64,000 bases of DNA from Trochalopteron elliotii (Eukaryota > Chordata > Aves > Passeriformes > Leiothrichidae). Shown one piece after another: positions 13,460 through 24,396 of this stretch. Under the pieces are notes generated by a model that was not told the DNA's origin, made no database searches, and saw nothing but the letters and a program-made list of their open reading frames with translations. A program made the translations under genes and the position numbers. Location of the stretch: contig JANPWX010000214.1 in NCBI GenBank assembly GCA_024734555.1, forward strand, positions 981,635-1,045,634, given 5' to 3'. Numbering within the stretch: position 1 is the first letter of the stretch; each line of letters begins with the position of its first letter.

Positions 13460-14565
13460 GTATCAGTGAATCATTGAGGTTGGAAGGCACTTCTGAAGAT
13501 CAGTTCAGTAAACTGGAGCAGTCTGCCCAGGTTGGTGTCCAGACTGGTTTTGACCACAGTTATGGAGACTCAGCAGTTTTTCTGGTGATGTGTTTCAGTG
13601 TTTGATCATGCTTAAAGTAAAATTTAGGGTGGTGGTGGTGATGTTTATATGGGGTTTCCTCTATTTCAGTTTGTTTCTAAATGTCTTGCAATTTCATACT
13701 TGGCATCCAGCTGGACCTCTTCCTGTTGTTCATAACCCCTTCACTTTCCAGTTCAGTTCACTGTTTGTTTTTATCTGGCCCATACTTGATTAGTTTGTCC
13801 AGTGTCAAAAACCCTTTTGATGTCAGGGTAAAATACCTGCTGCTCTTTTCTCATCCACCAAGCCAGTCAACTCTTTACAAATGGCTATCAGGCTGATTAA
13901 GTAAATTTTATTCTTGATAAATCTATCTTGTGCTTTGTATGTTTAGAAGCCTTTCTTTGCTGCCCTTCATGTCCTATACCAGCTGGAAGTACAAGTGGGT
14001 TTTGGCTTTCCTAAGCCCTATCACTGCATGCTTAGACAGTGTCTTTGTTTCTTCTGAATCACCTGGATCATGCTTGTGATCCTTGTACACTCCCTTTTAC
14101 GTTTGAGCTCAGTCAGAATCATCTTGTTTGTCCATGCAGGCCTCCTGCCATCTTTGCTTGATTCTTTGCACACTAGTAAGGACCCTTCTTGAGCTTGTAG
14201 GAGGAGTTCCATGAAAATCAACCAGCTCTCATGGGCTCCTCTCCACTTCAGCCTCCTTTGAAATTTTTCCAAGCTGATCACTGAGCAGTCCTGTTCTGTG
14301 GAAGTCCAGGGCTGCGAGTCTGTTACATGGCTTTGCTCTCAGGGTCATGAACCTCCTTGTTCACAGTCACTGTAGCTGAGGTGGCCCCTGAACTTTGTGC
14401 TCCTGAGAATTCTTCCTTTTCTGTAAATGTGAGGTTTAGTAGAATGCCTGTTCCTTTTTTAAGGAATCTCACTCATCTGTGTCAGAAAGGAACTGTTAGC
14501 ACATTTTGGAAACCTACTGGATTGCTTGTGTTCTGCTGTGATGTTGGTAAAATTATCAAAAATAA
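13460..14565 (-). mobile_element. CR1 LINE fossil, internally deleted, minus strand
   Basis: Read on the + strand, this block follows the reverse complement of an avian CR1 in order. At 13470-13600 is the 3' end, with GAGGTTGGAAGGCA and then GGAGACTCAGCAG. At about 13750-13935 is a reverse-transcriptase stretch, with AGTGTCAAAAACCCTTTTGA and then ATGGCTATCAGGCTGATTAA. At about 13985-14260 is the linker between endonuclease and RT, with TTGTTTGTCCATGCAGGCCT and CCTGCCATCTTTGCTTGATT. At 14370-14540 is an endonuclease-side stretch with CCTACTGGATTGCTTGTGTT. The minus-strand frame at 14021-14281 carries KDGRRPAWTNK, which fits the CR1 GRRPAW-NKELL linker. A complete CR1 is about 4.5 kb, so this 1.1-kb block has lost several segments and has many stops. 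It is an old, dead copy. The boundaries are approximate and rest on remembered CR1 structure. Confidence 0.85.
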
Positions 14566-16639
14566 TATATATTTTATTGCATATGTTTTTGTGAATACCT
14601 TCTGAACTGGTCTTGTACAAGGTAAAGCCCTTACAGGCTGTTGGCTAGGAACCTGTACAGGGGAATTAAATGCAGAGAAGAGGAAGTTTCATTAGAGGAT
14701 TAATCTGTTTTGTCATATAACATAATTTGAAAGCCAGGATATAAACTTGATAAGAAAAGCAGTGAAGAGGTTTGCAAAAAGACTGTTAAATCGAACTGAA
14801 ACAAGAGCTTGCATTCCTGCAGTTAAGTAAGTTTTAGTTATTGTTGATGTCAATTTCATTTTTGAAATCTGGTTGAAAGTATTTTGGTCAGTTGTGCTGT
14901 CTTCGTGTCTTGCTGCATCTTAGTGGAGTGCAGGTCTCCTAGCGTTGTTTGACATGTGATATTTTGTGCAGACACACCCAGGTCGTGGAACTTCTGCCAT
15001 TTGACCTGAAGTTGCTGAATGGTGATTTTTTTAACAAATAATTCTCACTTGAAAGCCAAGGTTAGGAAATACATTGTCCTTTTACAGACATAGTGAAATA
15101 TGAAAGCAAAAGCTTCCAGAAGAGAGCCAAATATTTTTGCAAAGGCCAATTACTGTCACTTATGTAATGAGGACCTTGGCACCCGTGTAGTAGTTCATGA
15201 TTGATGGGTCACCGTGTGTGTACTCACACTTGGGACAAGACTGGTAAAATACGTTCCTAAGATACACTGTGAGCTTAATATGATAATAGGTGAAATTTTT
15301 GTTAAGGATCAAGACCTGCTACGGGCTGAAAGAAGGTTGTGGTGATACAAGGCAGACTTTCTGCTGAAATATAACCAACTCTGAATTTTATTCATGTGAC
15401 TTTGTTTGTTATATAGTCAATAGTCAACCTGTAGTTTTCCACTGATAAACCTCCTGCTTGTTTCTTAGTTTCTGCTAGTATGTTGCTTTTCCCTCTATTC
15501 CACGCATTCAGTTAGGCATGTTGTTCTTTAATTTCCTTTTGAATGTTGTAGTTTTCTATAACTTGTTTCCTAGGATTTTTTGGCTGTAATATTAGTACTC
15601 CCCTGAGTACTGGCAGAAGTCTGATACCTGATATGTTATGATTGATTTAGGGCTTGCTTGTTAAAATGGTATGTTTTTCTTGAAATGGTAATTTCATTAG
15701 GTTTCAGTGGCATGTTAATTTCAGACTTTGATTGTAGCTCTCTCAGACTGTCTTGAACTCACTAATGACATTTTGTGTTCTTTTACATACAGAAAATGTG
15801 TTGGTGGGCGAACAGTTTTTTCAGTCTTTTGGAATACACTGGCTCGGGTGGGTTTATATAGCATATCCTAGGTTTGTGCACCTGAATTTCTGTTTCAGGT
15901 TGTTTATATCAATCTTCAGTTATTAAAAGTTTCTTTGCGATTTTAAGTTCTAGTACATTTATTCCATATTTACTAGGAGCTTTCAGAGTTGGAATTGTTT
16001 ATCTTTTTGATTAGTTCTGCACTGCAGCCCTGAACTTTTCAGTTAAAAAAAAATTAAAAAATCCTTGACCCTTTATTCTATCCAGCTTTTTTAGACAGGG
16101 AATCTGTTGCTCATTAATGTACTTTGTGCTTAGTACTCAATATAGAGATAAATTTTTAATGTACGACATATTATTCATGTTCAGTTAAATCTTTGTGTGC
16201 CTTTGTATGTTGTCAGTCTACCTGCCATGCATCTTAAAAATGAGGACCACTCTATGCCCCCTCTCATCCCTTCTCATCCTGTCCTTTTCCTGCTGAACTG
16301 TTACTTACTCCATTGCTGCGATTTATTTAGTATGTGGCAAGGCTTTCTCCTTTAATGAGAAGAAGAGTTAAAAAAGGCCAGGGAATTACATGCTGATTTT
16401 GCAGCTCTGGAGGTCATTGTTCAAACACTTCAGTGAGGGGAAAGATATTAATATCAGTACGAGTAGTGCTGCTGGTGGTGTAGTTGTTGTTGCTGTGCTT
16501 GTGTAGCATATCTGGTTGGCCGTACTGCTCACAACATTTGTAAGCATTTGTATTTGGTAATCTCTGGACATGTTGGTGTCATTCCCAACCTGTTGACCGT
16601 TGTGTTCCTCCCAGAAGACCATGCCCAGTGTTTGACCCT
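14566..16639 (+). other. ARHGAP21: Intron of ARHGAP21, no recognisable feature
   Basis: AT-rich intronic sequence between two CR1 fossils. I see no exon, RNA gene or repeat family. A short GTTGTTGTTG-like stretch near 16480 is simple sequence. Confidence 0.7.
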
Positions 16640-16945
16640 TGCTGCAGGACATGACAAACTGGAGAGAGGGCCTGGAGTGCCTGCCTGGACAGGAGGCCAC
16701 TGACACCAGCTTTGCTCAGCCTGAAGCAGGGAAGGCAGAGGTGAGGAGGCAGATGGATGGGGCCTTCAGCCTCTTGAAAGGGAAAGGACGACAGAATGGG
16801 AGTGGTAAGGGAAGCTCCAGGTCAATGCAAGGAGAAAAAATTACTGTTTAGGGTGGTTGAACATTGGAACAGCTTGTGAGAGGTCCTGGAACCTTCCTCT
16901 TTGGAGAGTTCCAGGTCTTCACAGTTTGAAGACCTCAGCAGCCTT
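16640..16945 (+). mobile_element. CR1 LINE 3' fragment, plus strand
   Basis: The block follows the sense strand of the CR1 3' region. First comes GCTCAGCCTGAAGCAGGGAA, resembling the conserved 'TTCAGCCTGGAGAAGAGAAGGC' stretch. Then come GGCCTTCAGCCTCTTGAAAG, AGGTCAATGCAAGGAG, and at 16840-16880 ACTGTTTAGGGTGGTTGAAC followed by ATTGGAACAGCTTG, matching the usual 'TACTGTGAGGGTGGTGAGACACTGGAACAGGTTG'. The ATTCTATGA-type 3' terminal repeats are not visible. It is diverged and non-coding. An open frame at 16639-16851 lies within it but is not a gene. The edges are approximate. Confidence 0.75.
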
Positions 16946-17168
16946 TTAATCAGCAGTCTCCAGTGTCAGCAATTAGGGCTGTGAGTTTGTCACTTTTTCT
17001 CAAAAAAACTCCTGGCCTGCTACATTGTAAAAGCTTACTGGCATGTCCTTTCTAATAAAAATGAGGTGTTTCTTAATATAGTTATGTGAAGAAAAGGACA
17101 CCTGCCTGCGCCTGTCTTTAAAAAAATTGGAATTAGATTCAATACAAAACACTGGTGTGGGGTGCTTT

Positions 17169-17182
17169 CCCCCCCCCACCCC
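17169..17182 (+). repeat. C9-A-C4 homopolymer tract
   Basis: Nine C, one A and four C, giving long G runs on the minus strand. Simple sequence. Confidence 0.85.
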
Positions 17183-19350
17183 AAGTCCCATGAAGTCCCC
17201 GAGTCCCATAATAGCTCATGAAGATTATGTTTTCAGTATAAAACAAAGCTTAGTGAAATTGTGTTATTTTGGACCAACTAGTCTGTTTTAGAGATAAAGG
17301 TGTTTTACGGGTAAGAAAAAAACCAAACAGATGATGGATCTTGGTTTTAAGCCTGTCTCAAGAACTTCAATGAGATGACCACAGAGGAAGTGGCTTTTCA
17401 TCATCCTGCATGAGTTTTTTACTAGGGTGATGATTAGGTCAAATTTACAGTTCCTCTTTATTGCCTAACTTTGGAGGATGAAATTTTGGTAAAGAAAATG
17501 GGAATCAGGTTGATTTTTTTTTAGGACTTCTGTCTATGTGTTTCCTGTATTAACAGTATTTTCAGGTTCAGCTGTCAGGATAAATGAAGCTGCAAATTTG
17601 CTTTCTAGAGCTTTTTCTTACTTTATCCTTATGTTGGGGAATTCCAGAAATTATGTTTTAAATTCTGTTCTTGGAAACCCTTTGTATTTTTTTTTCATTG
17701 TGCTTTAACTTCTTAATGTAAATAATTCTCTCTGTCAAGATCTTGGGAATAAGGAGTAGAAAAGATGGTTCTGAGATCAGTGTGCTTCTAAAAGTGATAA
17801 ATCTGAAGGAAATGGTGGAGTTAGGATTTAGGCCGTTGTATCATGGCTGCCTTGCTTGGCCTTTATTTATTAGTGAGATCAATGGATGTTATTACTGATA
17901 GCTAAATACTATTTGTGACTATTTGTGTGCAGGGTTGGAGATAGGATTGTGAGTTGTAGTTGGTGGGATGGAACTCTATTGGCCAGAGTTTTGGTGTGGC
18001 TCTGCTTATGCTCTTTCATTAATAATAAACACCCCAAAATATTTGTAAGCTAAAAAAAAGAGATTTTGCACAGCTTTCTCCTATACAGAAAGCTGAAAGG
18101 AAACAAAATTATTTTATTGGGTTGGAAATTAAGGGAATATATCTGCATTCCCTACTGACTAAATCAGAGTAAGTCCTTGCTTCTAGAATTAGCTTTAGAT
18201 GAGGCATTTTATTTATTCCTTTTCTGTCACAAATAGAGCAAAGATGATATTTCTCAGAAACCAGTTCCTTCCAGTTCATAGGAAGTTTTTTCTCCAGTCT
18301 CTTCTGAGGCCTGGCTGAACTTCTGCTGACATTCTTAGTAGTCTCTGGCTGAAATGGTTCACTGAAGGGGGAAGCAGTAAGCTGTTAGGCTGGCCAAGCC
18401 CATCACTTCCAAAAATGCCATGTAGGCTTGAGAGATCATTTGGAAAGTGGAACTTACTTATTATTAGTTGGATTTTTTGTGCTGATGAATGGTAATGTGC
18501 TAATATGAGCAAACTTCTGTTTTTCAAGATGCTTCCTGCATTTAGGCAAGCAAACATTCTCTTTGTCTTAACCTCTCAGAGGATACCCTGACTTCTTTTT
18601 CTAGGAGTTTTGGAATGATGAATTGTGCCACCAGCATAGTGAGGTTTAGGACCATAATTCTAAGCGACACATCATTACCAAGATCTACTTAGATACCATC
18701 CCCACGGAGCTGCATGTGTTGAGTTCTGTGGTTTTTTGCAATCAGTGTATTTCCCTTTAGTGGTAAGCACTAAAAATTACCCTGGGTTCACAGTGTAATT
18801 GAAGTGTTGAGGCCAGAGGGTGAAGCTATTGACTTCCTCTGTAAATGTAATGGGGCAGTGCTTCTAGTTGACGAAAAGCAGGTCTTTGCCAGTGCTACAG
18901 TAGTGTTTTGCATACTGTGTGTTTTTGTCATAAAAAGTTCCTTTTATCCTGTGGTTAAGAAATAAAAAGGTTTTAAATTCCATTGTATGAAAGAATTATT
19001 AAGTATTGTGTCAAGTTTCTTTCATGCCACAGATAATTTGCCTATTAAATACAAATTCAGACACCTGGCTTCTCTGCACCTTTGATCATTTAGACATGCA
19101 TTGCAATAATTTTGCATAGTGCTTTTCATGTTGCATCTGAAAATATATTCCTTTGTCTGAACTGTAAAAATAAGTGGAATTTTGGGTGCACTCCTTTCTT
19201 CAACATAATGCTGCTTTTAGCATCTGCCTGGTCTGTATTTGACTATTTTGAATTTCCTAACTAGATGCTTAGACCTGGAGCTGTACCCTGTAAAGAAAAG
19301 TGCAACACTGCCTTTACTCTGCCTGTATTTTGTGAATTCGAACTCTTGCT

Positions 19351-19368
19351 CCCCCCCCAAAAAAAAAA
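19351..19368 (+). repeat. C8A10 homopolymer junction
   Basis: Eight C followed directly by ten A. A mutable simple-sequence site and a likely source of read or assembly length errors. Confidence 0.85.
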
Positions 19369-22300
19369 GATCTTTAGCTCTACAGATGTAAGAAAATGAG
19401 GAAAGTACAGTTTAATCTATTGGAAAATGTATGTTGATCAGAAAAAAAAAAGTTAATTGTTCCACCTATACTCATATAATTTTTGCCAAGTATATGGCTG
19501 ATTTAATAACTTTCAGTTATGATTTTTTTTTCTTAAAGAATGTATATAAGCATTATAAGATTGAAATGTATTAAAAGCACTAGCTTACAGTTCTGTAAGT
19601 TTCTTCTTTTGCTTTTGATGAAAAGATCACAATATCTGCATTTCTGTAGTATAATTGCATGCTGAGGTAGCAGAAGGCAGTACAGGTGAAAATGCAAGGC
19701 TAGTTTTCTTCAGGCAAAAGATAGTGTCAGAAGCAAGTGATGTAATGGAGTGAAGAAGTAAAAATTCTTGAATCTGATTTATTTTGTTCGTCAGTCTGTC
19801 TGTCTGCTGGTTGCTCTGCAGTCGCTCTTGAGGTCCCTGGTCAATTTTAGGCAAATTTCAAGGCAGGAAGAAGGTCTCAGAGATGATGAAGTGCCTGGAA
19901 ATTCAGAGCCACTGAGTGGGTAGATGGAAGACACGCCCCTGTTAGGCCTCGCACTGAAGGTGAGATGGAGAGCTGTGGTGGCCAGTCAGCACAGGAGTGA
20001 CTGTCAAAACCCCATTTTTACCCTTACAGGGGATCGGACAGGATGAAGGAAGATGAGGTGGAGTTACAAGATGTATGAGACCAAAGTCAGTTCTACTACT
20101 CGTGTAGCAGCTTGATATGTTTAGTTTGTTTCTGAAATAAACCTTAAGCCTTCTTAGAATTCCAAAGCTCCATAGAACATTTGTTAACTTCTTCTAAAAG
20201 GTATTTTCTTTCAAGTAAATCTGCATTTGGATGAATTAAGAATCTAGAGAAGAGATGAAAATCTGCACAATGGTGGGGAAGAGCTTTGATCAAGTCCACA
20301 TATTTTATAAAAAAAAAATTATAAAAAGAATGGAAGTCATGAAAGATAGTTTCAGATTTTGTCATGTGACTGATCTGATAATACTGTTCATGCAAAACTG
20401 GGCTTGTTCCTAATAGAAAAAAATATGGAAAAACTGAAGGAAAATCTGAATTTTTGAATCTCCTCCAGTTACGCAAATTGCCTAGAGAGATTAATAGATA
20501 TTATAGAGATTAATCTTTGAGGTTTTTTAAACAAGAGAAGACTTAAAGCCTCTGAAAATACAGCATATGGAACTATGGTTATAGGGTCTAAACTAAAATT
20601 TTATTCGTAAACTTGATGTACAGGGAACAGGGGTGTTTGATTTTGTTGTTTGTTTGAGGTTCCTCATCTTCATTAAAAGGAAGGAAAGCTTCATCAAAGT
20701 TGTAGACAAGCCTCTGGCACTGTGCAAATTAACAAAATTTGGGGACAGTCAGAAGAGAAAGCCAGGAAAAAGTCACCAAACTTATGGTTAAAACATAAGT
20801 AACAAACAGCTTAGTTAACAAACTGTTTTTATTTAACTCTTCTCTTGGGAGTGACAAGTGGTGATACTTGTTTCTCTGCTGGGTTCTGTAGCTTGAGTGT
20901 GACAGGACTTCTCTGTACTGCATTATGTTGCCTGTAATCAATACAACAAATGGCCTGACAGATTTGAAAACCTAACCTGGAGCTGCTTTATTTGTAACAT
21001 ATGTTAGTAGGTTTATTTCCACTTTATCCTCCTAGAAAAGGAAAGTAGAAGTGCAGGTGTGAAGAGCATTGCTCATTAGTAATCCAGTATCTTAAAGTCT
21101 ATTTCCCTGCCCTTGGATCTGCAGGAAAAAATGTGCTGACAAAGGACTTCAGACTGCACTGAGTAATTCAGTGTAAATAATGTTTGTACGTGGCATCTTC
21201 CTCTGTAGTATTTGTGTAACACTGATAGTTGTGGGAGTTCTACTCAAGTTTTGCATTTGACACCACAGGTGGGAACAGGAGAAAGGCTTTTGGAAAGGCT
21301 CCTGTGAAGGGTACTTTGAGACCTCTCTTGGTGTGGAGGTGAAGTGGCCAAGGAGGATGTTCAGCATCATGGGCCTTGCCAGCTGGAGTGCAGCAGTCTT
21401 AAACAAGTTTGCTCTAGGAGCTTAGGGTTCTTGTTGCTGTGGGAAACCTACAGAGAGATATTAAGGAATATAATTTTCACTCACAACTTTTTCTTCTAGG
21501 GTTTTTAGGACATATGTGCAATGACTGATCATTACTTGAATTTTGGGAGAGCAGTTCTAAAAGAAACTCACATTGTCATTCTGAAGTCTAACACCTTGAA
21601 GAACTAGTGCTGATTTTAAAGCTTTTTGACTCTGATAGTGCAGTTGGTAAAGTTTAAAATTTATAGAGAGTGCCAATCTGTAAGGGTAAGTTATCATTTA
21701 GTAACAACATATTTTCGTTATTCATGGAAAAAACCCTTTATGTTAAGAATAGCAAAGTAAAGATGTTCTGTGTAAAATAAGATCAATAATACTGTGTAAT
21801 ATGTTTTCCAGCATGCCAAAACTGATTTCTGGGTTTGTTTTTTAGTTTCCAGTTCAGTCAATGAACTAGTTAAGTGAAAGAAACGTTAGGAAATTTTTTA
21901 TTGTAGTCGAGATTAGACTTCTGCTTTCTGAAGCTGGAGCTTACCTTTCTGACTCAGAGCTTGGTACAGTCCCTTTCTTGTTTCACTGATGGACTGCTTC
22001 CCAGCTGAGGGAAAAGGAAGGCAGGGGGAGCAAATGTGATTATTTTGCTAGCTGATAAACTCGAGTTGCTTCACAGGTGCTCTAGTAATTTTATTTTAAT
22101 GAAGTTTTATTTTCTCATTTTGGCTGGCTTCAGGAAGAACTCAGCTGTTCTGGTTGCCAGTTAGGTGAGGCTGTGTTAACTTCAAAATTTGTACTTGGTG
22201 TTGAAGGACAGTTCTGCTGTTATTCTCCATATATCAGAGTTGTGCTTTGAAGTAGACCATGTAGTCAAGTACTGAGAACCTACTGTTCTAACAGAAATAG

Positions 22301-24358
22301 GAGGATTTTATTGAAAAGGTCTTAATATTTCAGTAGTTCTTGTGCTTACCATCAGTAATTTTTAATTCTGGTTGTCTTCTTACAGTCTGAATGCGGAGAA
22401 AGCAGGAATGTGTGTTCTGATCAGGCTGGCAGTGAGTCTGGAGTGACATGGGTGTTGCTTTCTGGGATTGTCTTTCAGAAAGGCAGTTCTCTGTACACAA
22501 ACAGTTCAGCCTTCTGAACACCTGCTGGTATCAGTAAGAGGGTGTTGAGTTGTCAGTAAAGGTGCTTCAGTGTGGTCACAATTGCTGATTACCTTTATCC
22601 TAGCCTTGTATTTAGAGATTGCCAGATTATTGAGAAGACTTAACTGTATTATAATAGATTTGCTGTCTAAATAAATGTCCCAATAAATTGAAAGGATTTC
22701 CTCTGTGATCACCAGAGCTAGCACTATATTTTCCTATGTGTTTCTATAGGCATTAATGTATCTAGGGAATCTATTTTATTATAATGCAAATTTTAGGATT
22801 CTGAAGCCCAGTCTTAAGCAGGCAAGTAACTTAGTTCTAGCTTTGTGCTGGGATCAGAAAATAGCTGAGCTTATCACATGGCACTGCAGTGTAGTGAAGA
22901 ATGGGAAGACAAGAGGATGTCCTTGTTAGAATTCTTTGTGTGGTGTGGTGCTCAAGCCAGTTGTGAATCCCTGTGTGTTCAGACAGGATCACTAATACTG
23001 TAAGTGAAAAAAGCCTTCTGTAAAAGAAAATGTGTGTCCTATAGAGACCAAAGCCATTACATTTGATGTGATTTAATTTAGATGCTTTTACCATCGTTCC
23101 TGGGAGTAAAAAAAAAAACAACAACAAAAAAAACTTGCCTAGTTTCTAACCTGATCATGGCTGCATCATTGCTGGTGTGTACAGTGTCTTCTAGAGATTC
23201 AGGTGTAACAGAGAAACAATTAGTAATGTATCTTACAGTTGTTGTTTTCATGGGGACAAATAAGTGGTGGTAGGTGGTGCATTATGGTAGGAATAAGCAT
23301 TGCAGTATTTTTTTTTACAAGTTTTGCTCGGACATGAAAAATTACCATGTAGAGAAATTTCAAATTAGGTTACGTTACATTTTGTCCTAGACTGGAGATG
23401 ATGTAAAATAACCAGGTTAATAGTACTAATGTGATTTAAAATGCATTTAACAAATAGACTTTTGTAAAATTTTTGCTAGATTTTGCTGTTTTCATCCTCT
23501 GCTGACGTAAAAACCTAAAGATAGTGAGAGCAAGTGGACGCTGAAACAATACTGGTATGGTTGTGTGGACACTGGATGAGACAAACAGGGATTTCCACAG
23601 AAGCAGTGCATTTACCACTCAGGAATGTGCACATGGAAAGCAAGTGATCTGCTCTTGGGAGACATTGAGCTTGTAGGTAGCAGTGATGGCAGCTTCAGTA
23701 AACTTACATGTTCTCAGGAGCTTGTTCTCATTAACACTATAAATGTTACCAAGTGCTTAATGGTGTGACAGAAGTATACTTTGCCTAAGAGTACATATGG
23801 CTTTTATTTCTTACTCCGTCCCCACTAAGCTTGGCTGTGCATTTCTTAAATAGAACAGTGTTAGAAGCTTGCTTCCAGTTTCTAAAGATTGCCAGCTGCT
23901 TTACTAGAATGCAATTTGAGGAATCAAATCCTGTTTTATATCCAATATATTCATTTTTATGGGGTGACGTGCAAAATGACAGTTTCCCATAGCTAAAGCT
24001 AGTAAAACGTCAGGTTTTGTTTGGATGTTGATTTTTTGCTGAAACAGAGAGATCTGTGGCTGAATGTGTCAGATAAAGAAAAGGAAGTGCTAGAAGTTGG
24101 TTAAAGAAAGGAAACACAGACTAGTGTACTGAGAATAACTATGGCTAAAATCCAAGGAAATGGGCACTACTTGAGCTTAGCTGGTGAACTGAGCTGATTG
24201 CTCAAGAGAAAAAGACTTTTCTATGTTGTGACTCAAACTGTCACAACTCAGATTAATCTGTCAACATGTTCTTCTTAGGAGCAAACATGGTGAAGTTGTC
24301 TTGAGAGTGGATGCACGATAATTTTTGAAGAATTAGGCAGCCGAAGTGATGACTCACT

Positions 24359-24396
24359 TTGTTTAAAAAACTCACTGCAGTGAGTTTTTTAAACAA
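24359..24396. repeat. Perfect 38-bp palindrome, no spacer
   Basis: The left arm TTGTTTAAAAAACTCACTG (24359-24377) is followed immediately by its exact reverse complement (24378-24396), so nineteen base pairs match with no loop. The centre is CTGCAG. The next bases outward (T at 24358, T at 24397) do not pair. It lies in plain intron, far from any exon seen here. No transposon family with this terminal sequence is known to me. Confidence 0.95.

Noticed and set aside
23109..23133. A-rich stretch considered as a retrogene poly-A tail
   Set aside because: It is interrupted by C and has no retrogene body or target-site duplication next to it.
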